The position numbers and the translations under genes are program-made. 64,000 nt of DNA from CAILQE01 sp036745415 (GTDB lineage Bacteria; Patescibacteriota; Saccharimonadia; Saccharimonadales; UBA4665). Location of the stretch: NCBI GenBank assembly GCA_036745415.1, contig DAIOGF010000001.1, forward strand, positions 163,793-227,792. Reading direction: 5' to 3'. Shown here piece after piece: positions 52,594-61,728 of this stretch. Every line of letters starts with the position of its first letter. Within the stretch, counting starts at the first letter, position 1. Below the pieces are notes generated by a model. The model was given only the letters and a program-made list of their open reading frames with translations, did not search any database and had not been told where the DNA came from.

Positions 52594-52636
52594 TTAATTA
52601 ATAATCCTCGTTTATTAATTAATATTAACATGTTTC

Positions 52637-52993
52637 CTAAGATTTTCTATCTGTTAAACATCCTGCTTTATTAAATACATCTTCTAGGGTTACAAAAAGA
52701 TCTTCGTATTTCATATCATATGCAGATTCGTTATATATATTTATAACCATATCGTAATTACCATTTAACCTAGGTTGAAGCAGTCTAACTGCTTCATAAA
52801 TACGTCTTCTAATCTTATTACGAACTACTGCAGATTTACTTACTTTTTTTGATACTACTACAGCCACTCTTCCTTCATAATTATTTCTTTTTAGAATACG
52901 AAGACTAATATTATTTAAATTAAAGTTTTCTCCGTACTTATATACGGAGTTAATTCCTTTTCTGCCATGAAATCTATTTTTTCTACTTAACAT
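52637..52993 (-). CDS. rnpA: ribonuclease P protein component
   Basis: 118 aa basic protein with VVVSKKVSKSAVVRNKIRRR, the RNR motif that contacts RNase P RNA, and typical length. Works with the RNA subunit to trim tRNA 5' ends. Lies between rpmH and yidC in the usual origin-proximal order. Confidence 0.93.
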   Translation of the reverse strand: MLSRKNRFHGRKGINSVYKYGENFNLNNISLRILKRNNYEGRVAVVVSKKVSKSAVVRNKIRRRIYEAVRLLQPRLNGNYDMVINIYNESAYDMKYEDLFVTLEDVFNKAGCLTDRKS

Positions 52994-53021
52994 AAAGGAT
53001 TATTTATAAGTTAAATCAAAT

Positions 53022-53042
53022 AAGCGCCTAGATTAAGCGCTT
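53022..53042 (-). terminator. weak hairpin between rpmH and rnpA
   Basis: TAAGCGC and GCGCTTA form a 7-bp stem around a 7-base loop that includes the rpmH stop codon; only a short T-rich run follows on the minus strand, so partial termination or processing is more likely than a full stop. Confidence 0.35.
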
Positions 53043-53170
53043 ATAGATTTTCGACCTTTGTTTCTTCTTCTCTTGAGAATGTTTTGTCCTGACTTGGAAC
53101 TCATTCTTTTCATAAAACCAGAAACTTTAGATCGTTTTCTTTTCTTAGGTTGGTGTGTTCTTTTAGGCAT
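53033..53170 (-). CDS. rpmH: 50S ribosomal protein bL34
   Basis: A 45-aa, very basic frame beginning MPKRTHQPKKRKRSKVSGF, with FMKRMSSKSGQNILKRRRNK and GRKSISA at the end, the standard L34 sequence plan. Too short for most ORF finders but unmistakable, and in the conserved rpmH-rnpA-yidC-jag order next to dnaA. Confidence 0.96.
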   Translation of the reverse strand: MPKRTHQPKKRKRSKVSGFMKRMSSKSGQNILKRRRNKGRKSISA

Positions 53171-53400
53171 GAGATATATTCTACCTTAAAATAGGTAAAA
53201 TTAACAATATTATTCAACCATTTAGACTACTTTATCCACCTCTATAATTAGTTTGTCCACAGATTAACAGAGAAGATTACTTAGTGTGCATAACTAAACA
53301 GATGTTTCAAAAATTAACATCTTTCATAAAGTGTTGAATAAAATACTGTGGAAAAGTATTTATTATCTGTTTTAATAGTATTAAATAGTTTAGGAGTTTT
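53171..53400. other. candidate replication origin, left of dnaA
   Basis: 230 bases between rpmH and dnaA, AT-rich, with one perfect DnaA box (TTATGCACA, minus strand, 53285-53293) and three one-mismatch boxes (TTATCCACC 53232-53240, TTGTCCACA 53253-53261, TTTTCCACA on minus 53347-53355). dnaA has an AGGAG ribosome-binding site at the right edge. Confidence 0.6.
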
Positions 53401-54774
53401 ATGGATAAGAGCAGTCTCTGGCAAACTGTATTAGGGGAAATAGAAATATCTATCTCGAAGGGTAATTTCCTTACATGGTTTAAGGGCACTCAACTATTGG
53501 ACATAAAAGGTTCTAACCTAATTGTCGAGGTTCATAATCTTTTTGCTAAGCATCAGCTAGAGAAAAGATATATGGGTCTCATTTCAGAGACTCTTAAGAA
53601 GAACGGGATTGAAGATCCTAAGATTGAATATAAGATATCTAATCTTAAGAACAAGAATTCATCAGAAGAAGAAAAGGTAATTATTAATAATGAGCCAACA
53701 ATTAGGCAAACTGAAACTTCTAGAAATCCTAATTCAAATGAGTTAACTCACTCATATAGACAAAATCTAATTGAAAAATATTCTATGGATAACTTTGTGG
53801 TTGGTAGTGGTAATGAGCTAGCTTTTGCAGCTTGTCAGTCAATTATTCAAAAACCAGGAAATAAATATAATCCGCTATTTCTATATGGTGGAGTTGGTAT
53901 TGGTAAAACCCACTTAATGCAAGCTGTAGGTAATACATTAAAAAAGAATAATCCAGATTTTAATATCTTATATATATCTACCGAACAATTTGTTCAGGAA
54001 TTTGTAGATTCCATTAAGAAGAGGAAAACCGCTGAATTCGCTAGCTTCTATAGATCTGCGGACGTATTAATAGTAGACGATATTCAATTTATTGCCGGAA
54101 AAGAAAAGATTCAGGAAGAATTCTTCCATACTTTTAATGCACTTCATCAGAATGAAAAACAAATAATTCTTTCTTCAGATAAACCGCCTAAAGAAATATC
54201 ATCTATAGAGGATAGACTAAAGAGTAGATTTGAATGGGGAATGAGCATAGACATGCAGTACCCAGATTATGAAACTAGATGCGCAATATTGAAGACCAAG
54301 ACAGATAGCTTAGAAATAGATCTAGATCCTGAGGTAGTAAATTATTTAGCCAATATTAATACATCTAATGTTCGAGAACTAGAGGGAATGTTAAATCAGT
54401 TACTCGCATTCTGTGAAATGAGAGGCATTAAGCCAACACTTGAAGCAGCTGAATCAATTATTGGAGCAAACAAGAATAGACCTAAGCATCTTAGCTCGAA
54501 AACTATCATAGACAAGGTTTCTAAGTACTATCAGATCAGCCTAGAAGATTTAATGGGGCCTAAAAGAGATAAAGATATAGTAGTTCCTAGGCAAGTAGCT
54601 ATGTATTTATTAAGGGAAGAACTAAAACTTAGCTATCCAAAGATTGCTAGAGAACTAGGCCGAAAAGATCATACAACCGCACTACATTCCGTTGAAAAAA
54701 TGGTTAACGAACTAGACCGAAGTCCTGATATTAAAAAAGCTATCTTTGAAATTAAGGAGAAATTATATGTTTAA
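53401..54774 (+). CDS. dnaA: chromosomal replication initiator DnaA
   Basis: 457 aa. N-terminal domain I, a Lys/Ser/Asn-rich linker (about 78-120), AAA+ domain with Walker A YGGVGIGKTHLMQAVG, Walker B LIVDDIQFIAGKEK, sensor SSDKPPKEI, and the C-terminal domain IV with the DnaA signature GRKDHTTALHSVEKM. Unwinds oriC and starts replication. Neighbours rpmH on one side and dnaN on the other follow the ancestral order. Confidence 0.97.
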   Translation: MDKSSLWQTVLGEIEISISKGNFLTWFKGTQLLDIKGSNLIVEVHNLFAKHQLEKRYMGLISETLKKNGIEDPKIEYKISNLKNKNSSEEEKVIINNEPTIRQTETSRNPNSNELTHSYRQNLIEKYSMDNFVVGSGNELAFAACQSIIQKPGNKYNPLFLYGGVGIGKTHLMQAVGNTLKKNNPDFNILYISTEQFVQEFVDSIKKRKTAEFASFYRSADVLIVDDIQFIAGKEKIQEEFFHTFNALHQNEKQIILSSDKPPKEISSIEDRLKSRFEWGMSIDMQYPDYETRCAILKTKTDSLEIDLDPEVVNYLANINTSNVRELEGMLNQLLAFCEMRGIKPTLEAAESIIGANKNRPKHLSSKTIIDKVSKYYQISLEDLMGPKRDKDIVVPRQVAMYLLREELKLSYPKIARELGRKDHTTALHSVEKMVNELDRSPDIKKAIFEIKEKLYV

Positions 54775-55039
54775 TACGTGTATAAAAGCTGTGCACAAAT
54801 TGTATACAAAATTTGTGGTTATAAACACACAAAACATTGCAGGTTTTTTGGCTATGCATAAGTCCCCTACTTTTACACTAAATTTCAACGACTTTTTAAG
54901 CAGTTTAAACACAGTAAATTTGTTCAATTTTACAGATATAATACGTTCTTTTTACACACTATCCACAGTACCTATAATAACTACTACTAAATATAATTAC
55001 TTAATTATTAATAATACTAAGCAGAGGGGATAAGAAAAT
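54775..55039. other. dnaA-dnaN intergenic region with DnaA-box-like sites
   Basis: 265 bases, AT-rich, with one-mismatch DnaA boxes at 54790-54798 (minus), 54853-54861 (minus) and 54959-54967 (plus). It may be part of oriC or an autoregulatory site for dnaN. An open frame of 95 codons here (54746-55033) is low-complexity and overlaps dnaA, so I do not call it. Confidence 0.5.
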
Positions 55040-56131
55040 ATGAAACTAAAAGTCACACAAGAAAATCTAAATAAAGCATTGAGTTTAGTTGCACGTATTG
55101 CAGATTCTCATTCAACACTTCCAGTGCTAGCAAACGTATTATTAAAAGCAGAAAAGAATCGATTAAGTGTAAGTGCTACTAACCTAGAAATTGGAATTAC
55201 CCACTTCGTAGGAGCTAAGATCGAAGAAGAAGGATTGATCACTATTCCAGCAAACCTATTTTCAAGCTATATTGCTTCCCTACCTAGTTCAGTTGTGAGC
55301 CTAGAATTGGAAGATAATAAGCTTAAGATAGTTACCGATCAGTACGACTCAGTTATAAATGGAATTAATGCTGAAGACTTCCCTGTCATGCCAGCTATTG
55401 AAGAAGGTGAAACTTTCTCAATGGATGCAGATGTTCTAAGAAAAGGACTATCTCAGGTTGTTTTTGCAGCGGCCTCATCAGATAGTAGACCTGTTTTAAC
55501 TGGAGTTTATCTTCACACAGATGAAGGTAAATTATTTATGGTAGCTACAGATAGTTCTAGGTTAGCTGAGAAGGAAATTGGTGCAACAGATAAAGAAATT
55601 AAATTACTTGTTCCGGCTTCTGCTATGCATGAATTACAGAGAGTACTAGATGAAGGTATAGAAAGCGTTAATGTAGTTACTGACGAACAACAAGCTATGT
55701 TTAAGGTTGGAGATAGCGAATTAGTTACGAGATTGATTAGTTCAAACTACCCTGCTTACAAGGCTATTATTCCTAAAGACCAGTCCATAAAAACCATTGT
55801 TAAGAGATCTGATCTTCTTAGTATAACTAAGGTTTCTAGTTTATTTGCTAAAGAAACCGCTGGAAGTATAACTATTGAAGTTAGTGAAGTTGATCAAAAT
55901 ATACACATTCGTGCTTTAGCTAGTCAACTTGGAGAAAACTCTTCTAAGGCTGATGCTAAAGTTACTGGAGAAGGAAGCGTAACTCTTAATTCTAAGTTCT
56001 TAATTGAAGCACTTAATGCTATGAACGGCGAAGATGTAGAGTTTAGTTTTAACTCTAAGGTTGAACCTATAGTTATTAGTGATCCTAAGAGTAAAGATTA
56101 TCTACATGTAATTATGCCCCTAAAAGCATAA
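55040..56131 (+). CDS. dnaN: DNA polymerase III beta subunit (sliding clamp)
   Basis: 363 aa, three-domain clamp. MKLKVTQENLNKALSLVARI at the N-terminus, then VLANVLLKAEKNRLSVSATN, VFAAASSDSRPVLTGVYL and the C-terminal YLHVIMPLKA typical of DnaN. Tethers polymerase to DNA. Preceded by a GAGGGG-type ribosome-binding site. Confidence 0.97.
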   Translation: MKLKVTQENLNKALSLVARIADSHSTLPVLANVLLKAEKNRLSVSATNLEIGITHFVGAKIEEEGLITIPANLFSSYIASLPSSVVSLELEDNKLKIVTDQYDSVINGINAEDFPVMPAIEEGETFSMDADVLRKGLSQVVFAAASSDSRPVLTGVYLHTDEGKLFMVATDSSRLAEKEIGATDKEIKLLVPASAMHELQRVLDEGIESVNVVTDEQQAMFKVGDSELVTRLISSNYPAYKAIIPKDQSIKTIVKRSDLLSITKVSSLFAKETAGSITIEVSEVDQNIHIRALASQLGENSSKADAKVTGEGSVTLNSKFLIEALNAMNGEDVEFSFNSKVEPIVISDPKSKDYLHVIMPLKA

Positions 56132-56144
56132 AATATAACCTAAG

Positions 56145-57197
56145 ATGATTTACAGTATTAGGTTGCAGAATTTTAGACTGTTTAAAGACAGGCAGTTTGA
56201 ATTTAATGAACAAGTAAATATTATAGTTGGGCCTAATGCTTGCGGTAAGACATCTTTAATTGAAGGTATTCTAGTGAATCTTACAGGATCATCTTATAGG
56301 GTTAAAGATCCTATGCTAGTAAAAGAGAATGAGTCTTGGTTTAGGTTAGATATTGAAACTGATAGAAATATTCGAGTATTAAAGTATGAGAATAATCTAA
56401 AGACTTTTGATATAGACGAAAATAAATATAAAAGACTTCCCTCCTCAATGAAGGATCCTGTCGTATTATTTGAACCAAATATATTAAATATGCTTACATC
56501 TTCTCCTGATGGCAGAAGAAGTTATTTAGATAATCTATTGAAGCAAATAGATATTCATTACGCTAAAGATATATCCCAGTATAACCGTGTCTTACTTCAA
56601 AGAAATAGATTACTTAAAGATCTTGGCCCTAATGATTATGAGCAGATTTTTCCTTGGAATATTAGATTAGTTCAGTTGGCTGAGAAAATAACTAAACGAA
56701 GAGTTGCTATAGTTCAAGAAATTAATCCATTACTTAATAGTAATTATAAAAAAATATCCAATTCGAATATGGATGTATTAATTGTTTATTCAAGCAATAT
56801 TAATTTAGATAATTATTCTAATAATCTATTAAAAAATCTTGAAGATAAATTCCAACTAGAACTTGCGATGGGTTTTACCTCCTCAGGCCCACATAGAGAC
56901 GATTTCGGGCTTTTATTTAACGATAAGCCAGCAATAAGCGTGGCTTCACGTGGAGAGCTTAGATCGGCTATGTTGTCCTTGAAAGTTGTTGAAGTTATTT
57001 TGCTAGAAAAATACTTAAATCTTAGACCAATATTGTTGCTAGATGATGTATTCTCAGAACTTGATGAAAACAGACGTCACTCTCTAACATATCTAGTTAA
57101 GGAGTATCAGAGTTTTATTACAACCACGGATGCAGACATAGCCGCAAAAGAGTTTAAAGGACATTGTAAGGCTATTAAACTTAGCGAGTCTAATTAG
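56145..57197 (+). CDS. recF: DNA replication and repair protein RecF
   Basis: 350 aa SMC-like ATPase. IRLQNFRLFKDRQFEFNEQV, Walker A GPNACGKTSLIEGI, the DxD-containing SSGPHRDDFGLLF and the signature/Walker B region SRGELRSAMLSLK with LLLDDVFSELDENRR. Loads RecA at gaps with RecO/RecR. 13 bases after dnaN; it overlaps the convergent VirB4 gene by 4 bases. gyrB, often next, is absent here. Confidence 0.95.
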   Translation: MIYSIRLQNFRLFKDRQFEFNEQVNIIVGPNACGKTSLIEGILVNLTGSSYRVKDPMLVKENESWFRLDIETDRNIRVLKYENNLKTFDIDENKYKRLPSSMKDPVVLFEPNILNMLTSSPDGRRSYLDNLLKQIDIHYAKDISQYNRVLLQRNRLLKDLGPNDYEQIFPWNIRLVQLAEKITKRRVAIVQEINPLLNSNYKKISNSNMDVLIVYSSNINLDNYSNNLLKNLEDKFQLELAMGFTSSGPHRDDFGLLFNDKPAISVASRGELRSAMLSLKVVEVILLEKYLNLRPILLLDDVFSELDENRRHSLTYLVKEYQSFITTTDADIAAKEFKGHCKAIKLSESN

Positions 57198-59101
57198 TAC
57201 GCAGGAGCTTGCGACTGATTAATGTTAATCTCTCCACCCGTACCTTCAAAGTTTGTTGGAGATTGTTGCTTATTTGGATTTGTATTAATTAGTTCGGCTT
57301 CAGTTGGACTTGCTACTACTTGAATATGTACGTGGTTTTGACCGGCAAAGAATAAGCCCTGACCTACCGGGAATGAACTTAGTCTCTTCTTCTCCTCGCT
57401 TGTTAATTTGAATACATCTGCTAGTACGTCTACTGCAGAAGTAGATTGCTTCATTAAGAATTGCATCGATGCGTTTGCTACGACTGCCCTACCCATTCTT
57501 GAGCCCATAAAGTCTTCAACGTCTTGAGTGATTGTAGTAATACCAAGGTTATATTTTCTAGCTCTCTTAGATAAACTAAAAATAAAGCTTGCAGAGTCCT
57601 CATACTTCATAAGTTGCCAAGCTTCATCAATTATGAGGATTCTCTTTCTTTTATCTACCTTTGTCTTATTCCAAATGTAATTAAGAACTATATACATAGC
57701 TACTGGCCTTAATTCATCTTCAAGGTCTCTAATACTAAATACCGCTAGTGGATTATTGATGTTTATGTTAGATTGCTGAGAAAAAATTCCTGAGAATGTA
57801 CCAGTAGTATACTTTCTAAGTCTTTGAGCGAGAGATGGACCTGTTCCACCCATATGAAGCAATGTATCATAAAGATCAACCACAGTTGGTGGCGGACTCT
57901 TATGAGTTAAAGGATCGTTAGTTATTCCAGCCTTAGCGTAGGTTTCAATAAGTGCAGCATCCAGGTCTGCTTCTTCGGTTGGTGTAAGCATGTTGCTATT
58001 TGTTACAGTTCCACCAAGTATTTGAGACTGTGCTCCTCCCATCATTAATCTAAGTAGGCCGTGAAGTGTTATTAAGTTTCCACGAAGTGCATTGTCTGCC
58101 TCTTCGGTATCTACTACTTCTGGAAGGTCGAAAGGATTTATTCTGGTTGGTGAGTTTAGGCTTAAGTGAACGTAAGCTCCTCCTACTGCATCACACATTT
58201 TTTCGTATTCATTATCTGGGTCGATAATAAATATCTCAGTTCCAAACATTAAGCTTCTTAGAGCTTCGAGCTTGACTGCGAATGACTTACCTGCACCAGA
58301 TTTAGCGAAGACTACAGAATTACCATTTTCCAATGAGAATCTATCAAAAATAACTAATCCGGAGTTATGCATGTTTATTCCATACAAGATTCCGTTATCT
58401 TGAGATAAGTCTGCTGAAGTGAATGGGAATGTTGTACTTAGAGCTCCCGTGCTCATATTTCTTCTTACTTGAAGCTGGTCGTACATTTGAGGTACATTAC
58501 TTGCGAATGCTTGTTCTTGTTGTGATGTAGCTGGTTTTGAAAATACTAGTTGTTGGCCGAGCAAGTTTTCTACTTTTCTAGAGATGAAATCAAGTTCCTC
58601 ATTAGAAAATCCATAAATAGTGAAATAGAATCCAAGTCTGAAGAATTTTTCTTCACCTACTTGGAGTTTGTCTCGAATTTCTTCAGCATCGGTTATAGCA
58701 GCTTGCTTAGCTGGATCTCTAGTTTTACCACGCTCATTATCTAGCTGAATACCAGCTTCAAGTCTAGTCACTTTCTTACGTAAGTTATCTAGAACTACCC
58801 TAGTTTCAGCCGGATAAATATATAGAGCTAAGTCCATTTCTTCGTCAATATTAACCATACTGCTAAGCCAGCCTGTATATAAACTTCTTGGATATCCGTA
58901 CACATAATATGTTCTTGCGAATCGAGTTCCTAATTGGAAGTAAGTTGATTTATATTCTAGTGAAGAAGGAGCAATGAAATCTCTAAGGGCGGTAATTCCC
59001 TTTCGGAATGCATTTTGTACTTCCATCTGTTCCTGAGTTTTTTGCATTTGAGCTAATGCTATAGGGTCAGTAATTTGTTTATTCTTGTTTCCACCAAACA
59101 T
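57194..59101 (-). CDS. virB4: VirB4/TraC-type secretion ATPase
   Basis: 635 aa. An N-terminal VirB4-like domain (about 40-220), then a RecA-like motor with Walker A VFAKSGAGKSFAVK, EIFIIDPDNEYEKMCDAVGG, Walker B RILIIDEAWQLM and a TQDVEDFM motif. Such ATPases power type IV secretion or pilus assembly. It is the last gene of a minus-strand unit PrgI, TraC-like, VirB4, with one-base overlap to the preceding gene. Confidence 0.92.
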   Translation of the reverse strand: MFGGNKNKQITDPIALAQMQKTQEQMEVQNAFRKGITALRDFIAPSSLEYKSTYFQLGTRFARTYYVYGYPRSLYTGWLSSMVNIDEEMDLALYIYPAETRVVLDNLRKKVTRLEAGIQLDNERGKTRDPAKQAAITDAEEIRDKLQVGEEKFFRLGFYFTIYGFSNEELDFISRKVENLLGQQLVFSKPATSQQEQAFASNVPQMYDQLQVRRNMSTGALSTTFPFTSADLSQDNGILYGINMHNSGLVIFDRFSLENGNSVVFAKSGAGKSFAVKLEALRSLMFGTEIFIIDPDNEYEKMCDAVGGAYVHLSLNSPTRINPFDLPEVVDTEEADNALRGNLITLHGLLRLMMGGAQSQILGGTVTNSNMLTPTEEADLDAALIETYAKAGITNDPLTHKSPPPTVVDLYDTLLHMGGTGPSLAQRLRKYTTGTFSGIFSQQSNININNPLAVFSIRDLEDELRPVAMYIVLNYIWNKTKVDKRKRILIIDEAWQLMKYEDSASFIFSLSKRARKYNLGITTITQDVEDFMGSRMGRAVVANASMQFLMKQSTSAVDVLADVFKLTSEEKKRLSSFPVGQGLFFAGQNHVHIQVVASPTEAELINTNPNKQQSPTNFEGTGGEININQSQAPAY

Positions 59102-59928
59102 TATTGAAGCTCCTGTTTTAAGTGATCTTGAGGAGCAGCGCCCTCACCTTTACTTACCACGTCTACGGTTAGGTCATTAAAATTTCGTATTTGTTGATTA
59201 GTAGCTGTGTCGGGATTGTAGGTATCGTAGTAAAGCTCAATTAATTCCTGTGTATCTAATGGTAATCCTTGTATATTGCTCTGAGATAGTCCACCTAAAA
59301 CGGATTGTACTCTATTTCTAAGTTCGGTTTTGGCTCGTTCGAGATCAGCTTCGTTGATAACCACATGATCTTGTTTGGCGTTGAATACATTTACTATTCC
59401 TTTAAAGAAGTTCTTGCTCTGAGATAGAGCTTTTTGAACATCTGTTGTTGGGAAATAAGGTATTACCACATAGAATTTTTTGTCCATTATATTTGTTTGA
59501 GAGCTTAGATTATCTATGTAGTTAATATAGTCATCCATAAGCATGGCAAGGAGCATGTTATCGTGTTCTGTTCTAATCTTATCTAGTTTTTCGATATATG
59601 GCTGTAAGTCTACTCTTCTAGTTCTAATTAATATTTGAATTGGGAAGAATAAAGAATTTAAAAATCCTTGATAGGCATATTCCACAGATTCTTGTTCTTG
59701 AGGGCTCATAAGATCAAAGTTAATACTTTTAACCATAACGACAGATCTATATGATCCATCATTCATGATTACAACTCCGTCTCGAATCTCGGCTATTTGT
59801 AAACTGTTTTGAGTGCTATTTGGGTTTGTTTTTTGAGGCATGTTTTGCATAGGAACCTGTGCTTGATTCATAGGTATTCCAGGTTGTTGATAATTTTGAA
59901 CTGGTTGTTGGTTGTAATTAGGATTCAT
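59101..59928 (-). CDS. TraC/VirB4-N-terminus-like secretion protein
   Basis: About 275 aa. A Gln/Asn/Pro-rich N-terminus (PNYNQQPVQNYQQPG), then a domain with EIRDGVVIMNDGSYRSVVMV and ILIRTRRVDLQPYIEKLDKI, resembling the N-terminal domain of TraC/VirB4 but with no ATPase motifs. It probably docks between PrgI and the VirB4 ATPase. I chose the ATG at 59928, 22 bases after the PrgI stop, with GAGGG upstream; an in-frame ATG at 59979 would overlap PrgI. Confidence 0.75.
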   Translation of the reverse strand: MNPNYNQQPVQNYQQPGIPMNQAQVPMQNMPQKTNPNSTQNSLQIAEIRDGVVIMNDGSYRSVVMVKSINFDLMSPQEQESVEYAYQGFLNSLFFPIQILIRTRRVDLQPYIEKLDKIRTEHDNMLLAMLMDDYINYIDNLSSQTNIMDKKFYVVIPYFPTTDVQKALSQSKNFFKGIVNVFNAKQDHVVINEADLERAKTELRNRVQSVLGGLSQSNIQGLPLDTQELIELYYDTYNPDTATNQQIRNFNDLTVDVVSKGEGAAPQDHLKQELQ

Positions 59929-59950
59929 ATTATTGCCCACCCTCGAATGA

Positions 59951-60898
59951 TTAACGAAGGGATATAACCACCTCTCCATCGTCAGAAGATTCTTGAACTG
60001 GTAGTTCCGTGTTTACTTCTTTAGATAAGGTAGTGATACTCTTAAGATTATCTGAGGATGCATTAATTATATCAGGAATTAGAGGACTTGGGATTGGAGT
60101 TATAAATGGATTGCTCGTGTTTGATGTTGTTGTTTTTGGCTGTGGATTAGATAAGAGTGTCCGCATGTTTGATGTTTCTAATCTATTGTTATCTAAATAG
60201 CCACTATTAAGATCCGGGAGTGCTGTAGTTGTAGATGGTTCTGTAACATTTCTATCTATTGAGTCGATTAGTCTCTGTTTATTTTTTCTCGTGTTAGCCT
60301 CAATTAAATCCTGCATTTTTCTAAAGTCAGGGTTTGAGTCATTTAAAATATCTTCAAAGTCGTGAACTTCTTCTTCCTGAGGGTTTATCCCAATAGGATT
60401 TAAATTAATTAATCTATCATTGTTCTGATTCATGCCATATGAACTAACTGGATTAGAGGTGATGTTTTTTACTGCCCATCCCCTTGTGTCCAGAGTTGTT
60501 GCAAGAGCTTCCAGTCTAGATTTTACTTCCGTTTGCGAAAGTCCATTAGTTAGATTCTGCTCCACTTTCTTGGGGGCCGTTATGGTCACTAGATTAATTG
60601 CTCCATCTTGATCCCAAATTCTTTTTTGAGGTTTAAATATGAATCTTAGTTTAGCTAGAGCCCAAACCTCTGTAGGTTGATCTCTCATGAAAGGAAAAGC
60701 CAGAAAGCCAAAGAAGAAAGCTACAGGAGCAGTTAGAGTTCCGAAATACCAGATCTTGTGTTTGCTGGCCATAATTATTGCATAAGTAATATATGCAAAT
60801 ATTGCAGCAACGAATGCATATATAAATTGCCTGAAGCTAAGATTCCAAATTAATTTATCTTCCGCTTCTATGTCTTGTATAACTTTATACGTGGCCAT
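59951..60898 (-). CDS. PrgI family membrane protein
   Basis: 315 aa. N-terminal TYKVIQDIEAEDKLIWNLSF and two membrane helices (about 28-46, 50-70) with FRQFIYAFVAAIF, followed by PFMRDQPTEVWALAKLRFIF, as in the PrgI family found with VirB4-type ATPases in Gram-positive and CPR type IV secretion loci. The long Asn/Ser-rich tail (about 130-315) is cytoplasmic and unannotated. A TATACT box 8 bases before the ATG indicates a leaderless start of the operon. Confidence 0.85.
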   Translation of the reverse strand: MATYKVIQDIEAEDKLIWNLSFRQFIYAFVAAIFAYITYAIIMASKHKIWYFGTLTAPVAFFFGFLAFPFMRDQPTEVWALAKLRFIFKPQKRIWDQDGAINLVTITAPKKVEQNLTNGLSQTEVKSRLEALATTLDTRGWAVKNITSNPVSSYGMNQNNDRLINLNPIGINPQEEEVHDFEDILNDSNPDFRKMQDLIEANTRKNKQRLIDSIDRNVTEPSTTTALPDLNSGYLDNNRLETSNMRTLLSNPQPKTTTSNTSNPFITPIPSPLIPDIINASSDNLKSITTLSKEVNTELPVQESSDDGEVVISLR

Positions 60899-60906
60899 TA
60901 TGCTTA

Positions 60907-60912
60907 AGTATA
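60907..60912 (-). promoter_or_regulatory. -10 box (TATACT) of the PrgI-VirB4 unit
   Basis: TATACT 8 bases before the ATG at 60898, no ribosome-binding site. It lies back to back with the pilin-like gene promoter (TATAAT near 60964) in an 83-base divergent region. Confidence 0.45.
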
Positions 60913-60981
60913 ACAGATTAAATTAGTAAAATATCTACAATTTGTCATAAGCATATTTTAGGTTATAATTTATTTAATATT

Positions 60982-61380
60982 ATGAAAATAAAACACCTCT
61001 CAAATCGAATTATTATAAGTTCTTTTGTGTTGTTTTCTACTTTCGTGGGATTTAGTGGTGTTAGTTTCGCTGGTAAGGTCTGTGGATCGGGCCCCAATAA
61101 AGTAGTAACTAGTATTGATTTTAATTGTACTGGTGCCGGTAACCCTATATTTGATCTTATATGGGGTATAGTTAGGTTTCTAAGTGTTGGTTTTTCGGCG
61201 GTAGTTGTTATATCTCTTGTTATAGCAGGTCTTCAATATATTGGATCTCAAGGAAGTCCGGAAAATACCAACAAAGCTATCGATAGAATTAGAAGAGCCT
61301 TGATTGGATTAATTATTTATATTTTTGCATTAGCAATTATTAATTATTTAGTTCCTGGCCTATTCTTGAGGAGTAATTAA
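60982..61380 (+). CDS. pilin-like T4SS protein 1 (TrbC/VirB2 or Mbov_0395-like)
   Basis: 132 aa. Signal peptide (about 1-30, ending SFAG), a cysteine pair in the short mature N-terminus, then two membrane helices (about 58-85, 104-127) joined by the loop AGLQYIGSQGSPENTNKAID. This loop and helix pair recur in all six tandem genes here and match VirB2/TrbC-like pilins. First gene of the plus-strand array; TATAAT 12 bases before the ATG. Confidence 0.8.
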   Translation: MKIKHLSNRIIISSFVLFSTFVGFSGVSFAGKVCGSGPNKVVTSIDFNCTGAGNPIFDLIWGIVRFLSVGFSAVVVISLVIAGLQYIGSQGSPENTNKAIDRIRRALIGLIIYIFALAIINYLVPGLFLRSN

Positions 61381-61383
61381 ATT

Positions 61384-61728
61384 ATGAATTTAGGTATATT
61401 TGCAACTGTTTGTGGTGGAGGTGGTGGCCTTTTAGGTTTTCCTACATGGTATGAATTCATTCCATGCAACGGCAGAAGTCCTCAAATTAATGGAATAAAC
61501 GATATTTGGGGCATAATTGCAGCGATAATAGACATCTTGTTAAAGTTTGCATTCTATCTAGCATTCGCATTTGTAATATATGGGGGCATTCAATACTTAA
61601 CATCTCAAGGAGCTCCAGACAAAACCAATAAGGCTAAAGGCACTCTTATTTCCGCAGCTGTAGGACTGCTCATCGTTAGCATCTCAATAGCGGTAGTTAA
61701 ATTTCTTGGAGGATTATTGGGGGCATGA
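61384..61728 (+). CDS. pilin-like T4SS protein 2
   Basis: 114 aa. No clear cleavable signal peptide; Gly-rich N-terminus with two Cys, then two helices (about 40-66, 86-112) joined by GGIQYLTSQGAPDKTNKAKG. AGGAG ribosome-binding site overlaps the end of gene 1. The absence of an obvious signal sequence distinguishes it and gene 3 from the others. Confidence 0.78.
   Translation: MNLGIFATVCGGGGGLLGFPTWYEFIPCNGRSPQINGINDIWGIIAAIIDILLKFAFYLAFAFVIYGGIQYLTSQGAPDKTNKAKGTLISAAVGLLIVSISIAVVKFLGGLLGA

Noticed and set aside
54746..55033. 95-codon plus-strand frame between dnaA and dnaN
   Set aside because: It starts inside dnaA in another frame, is low-complexity and AT-driven, has no ribosome-binding site, and covers the putative origin sites.
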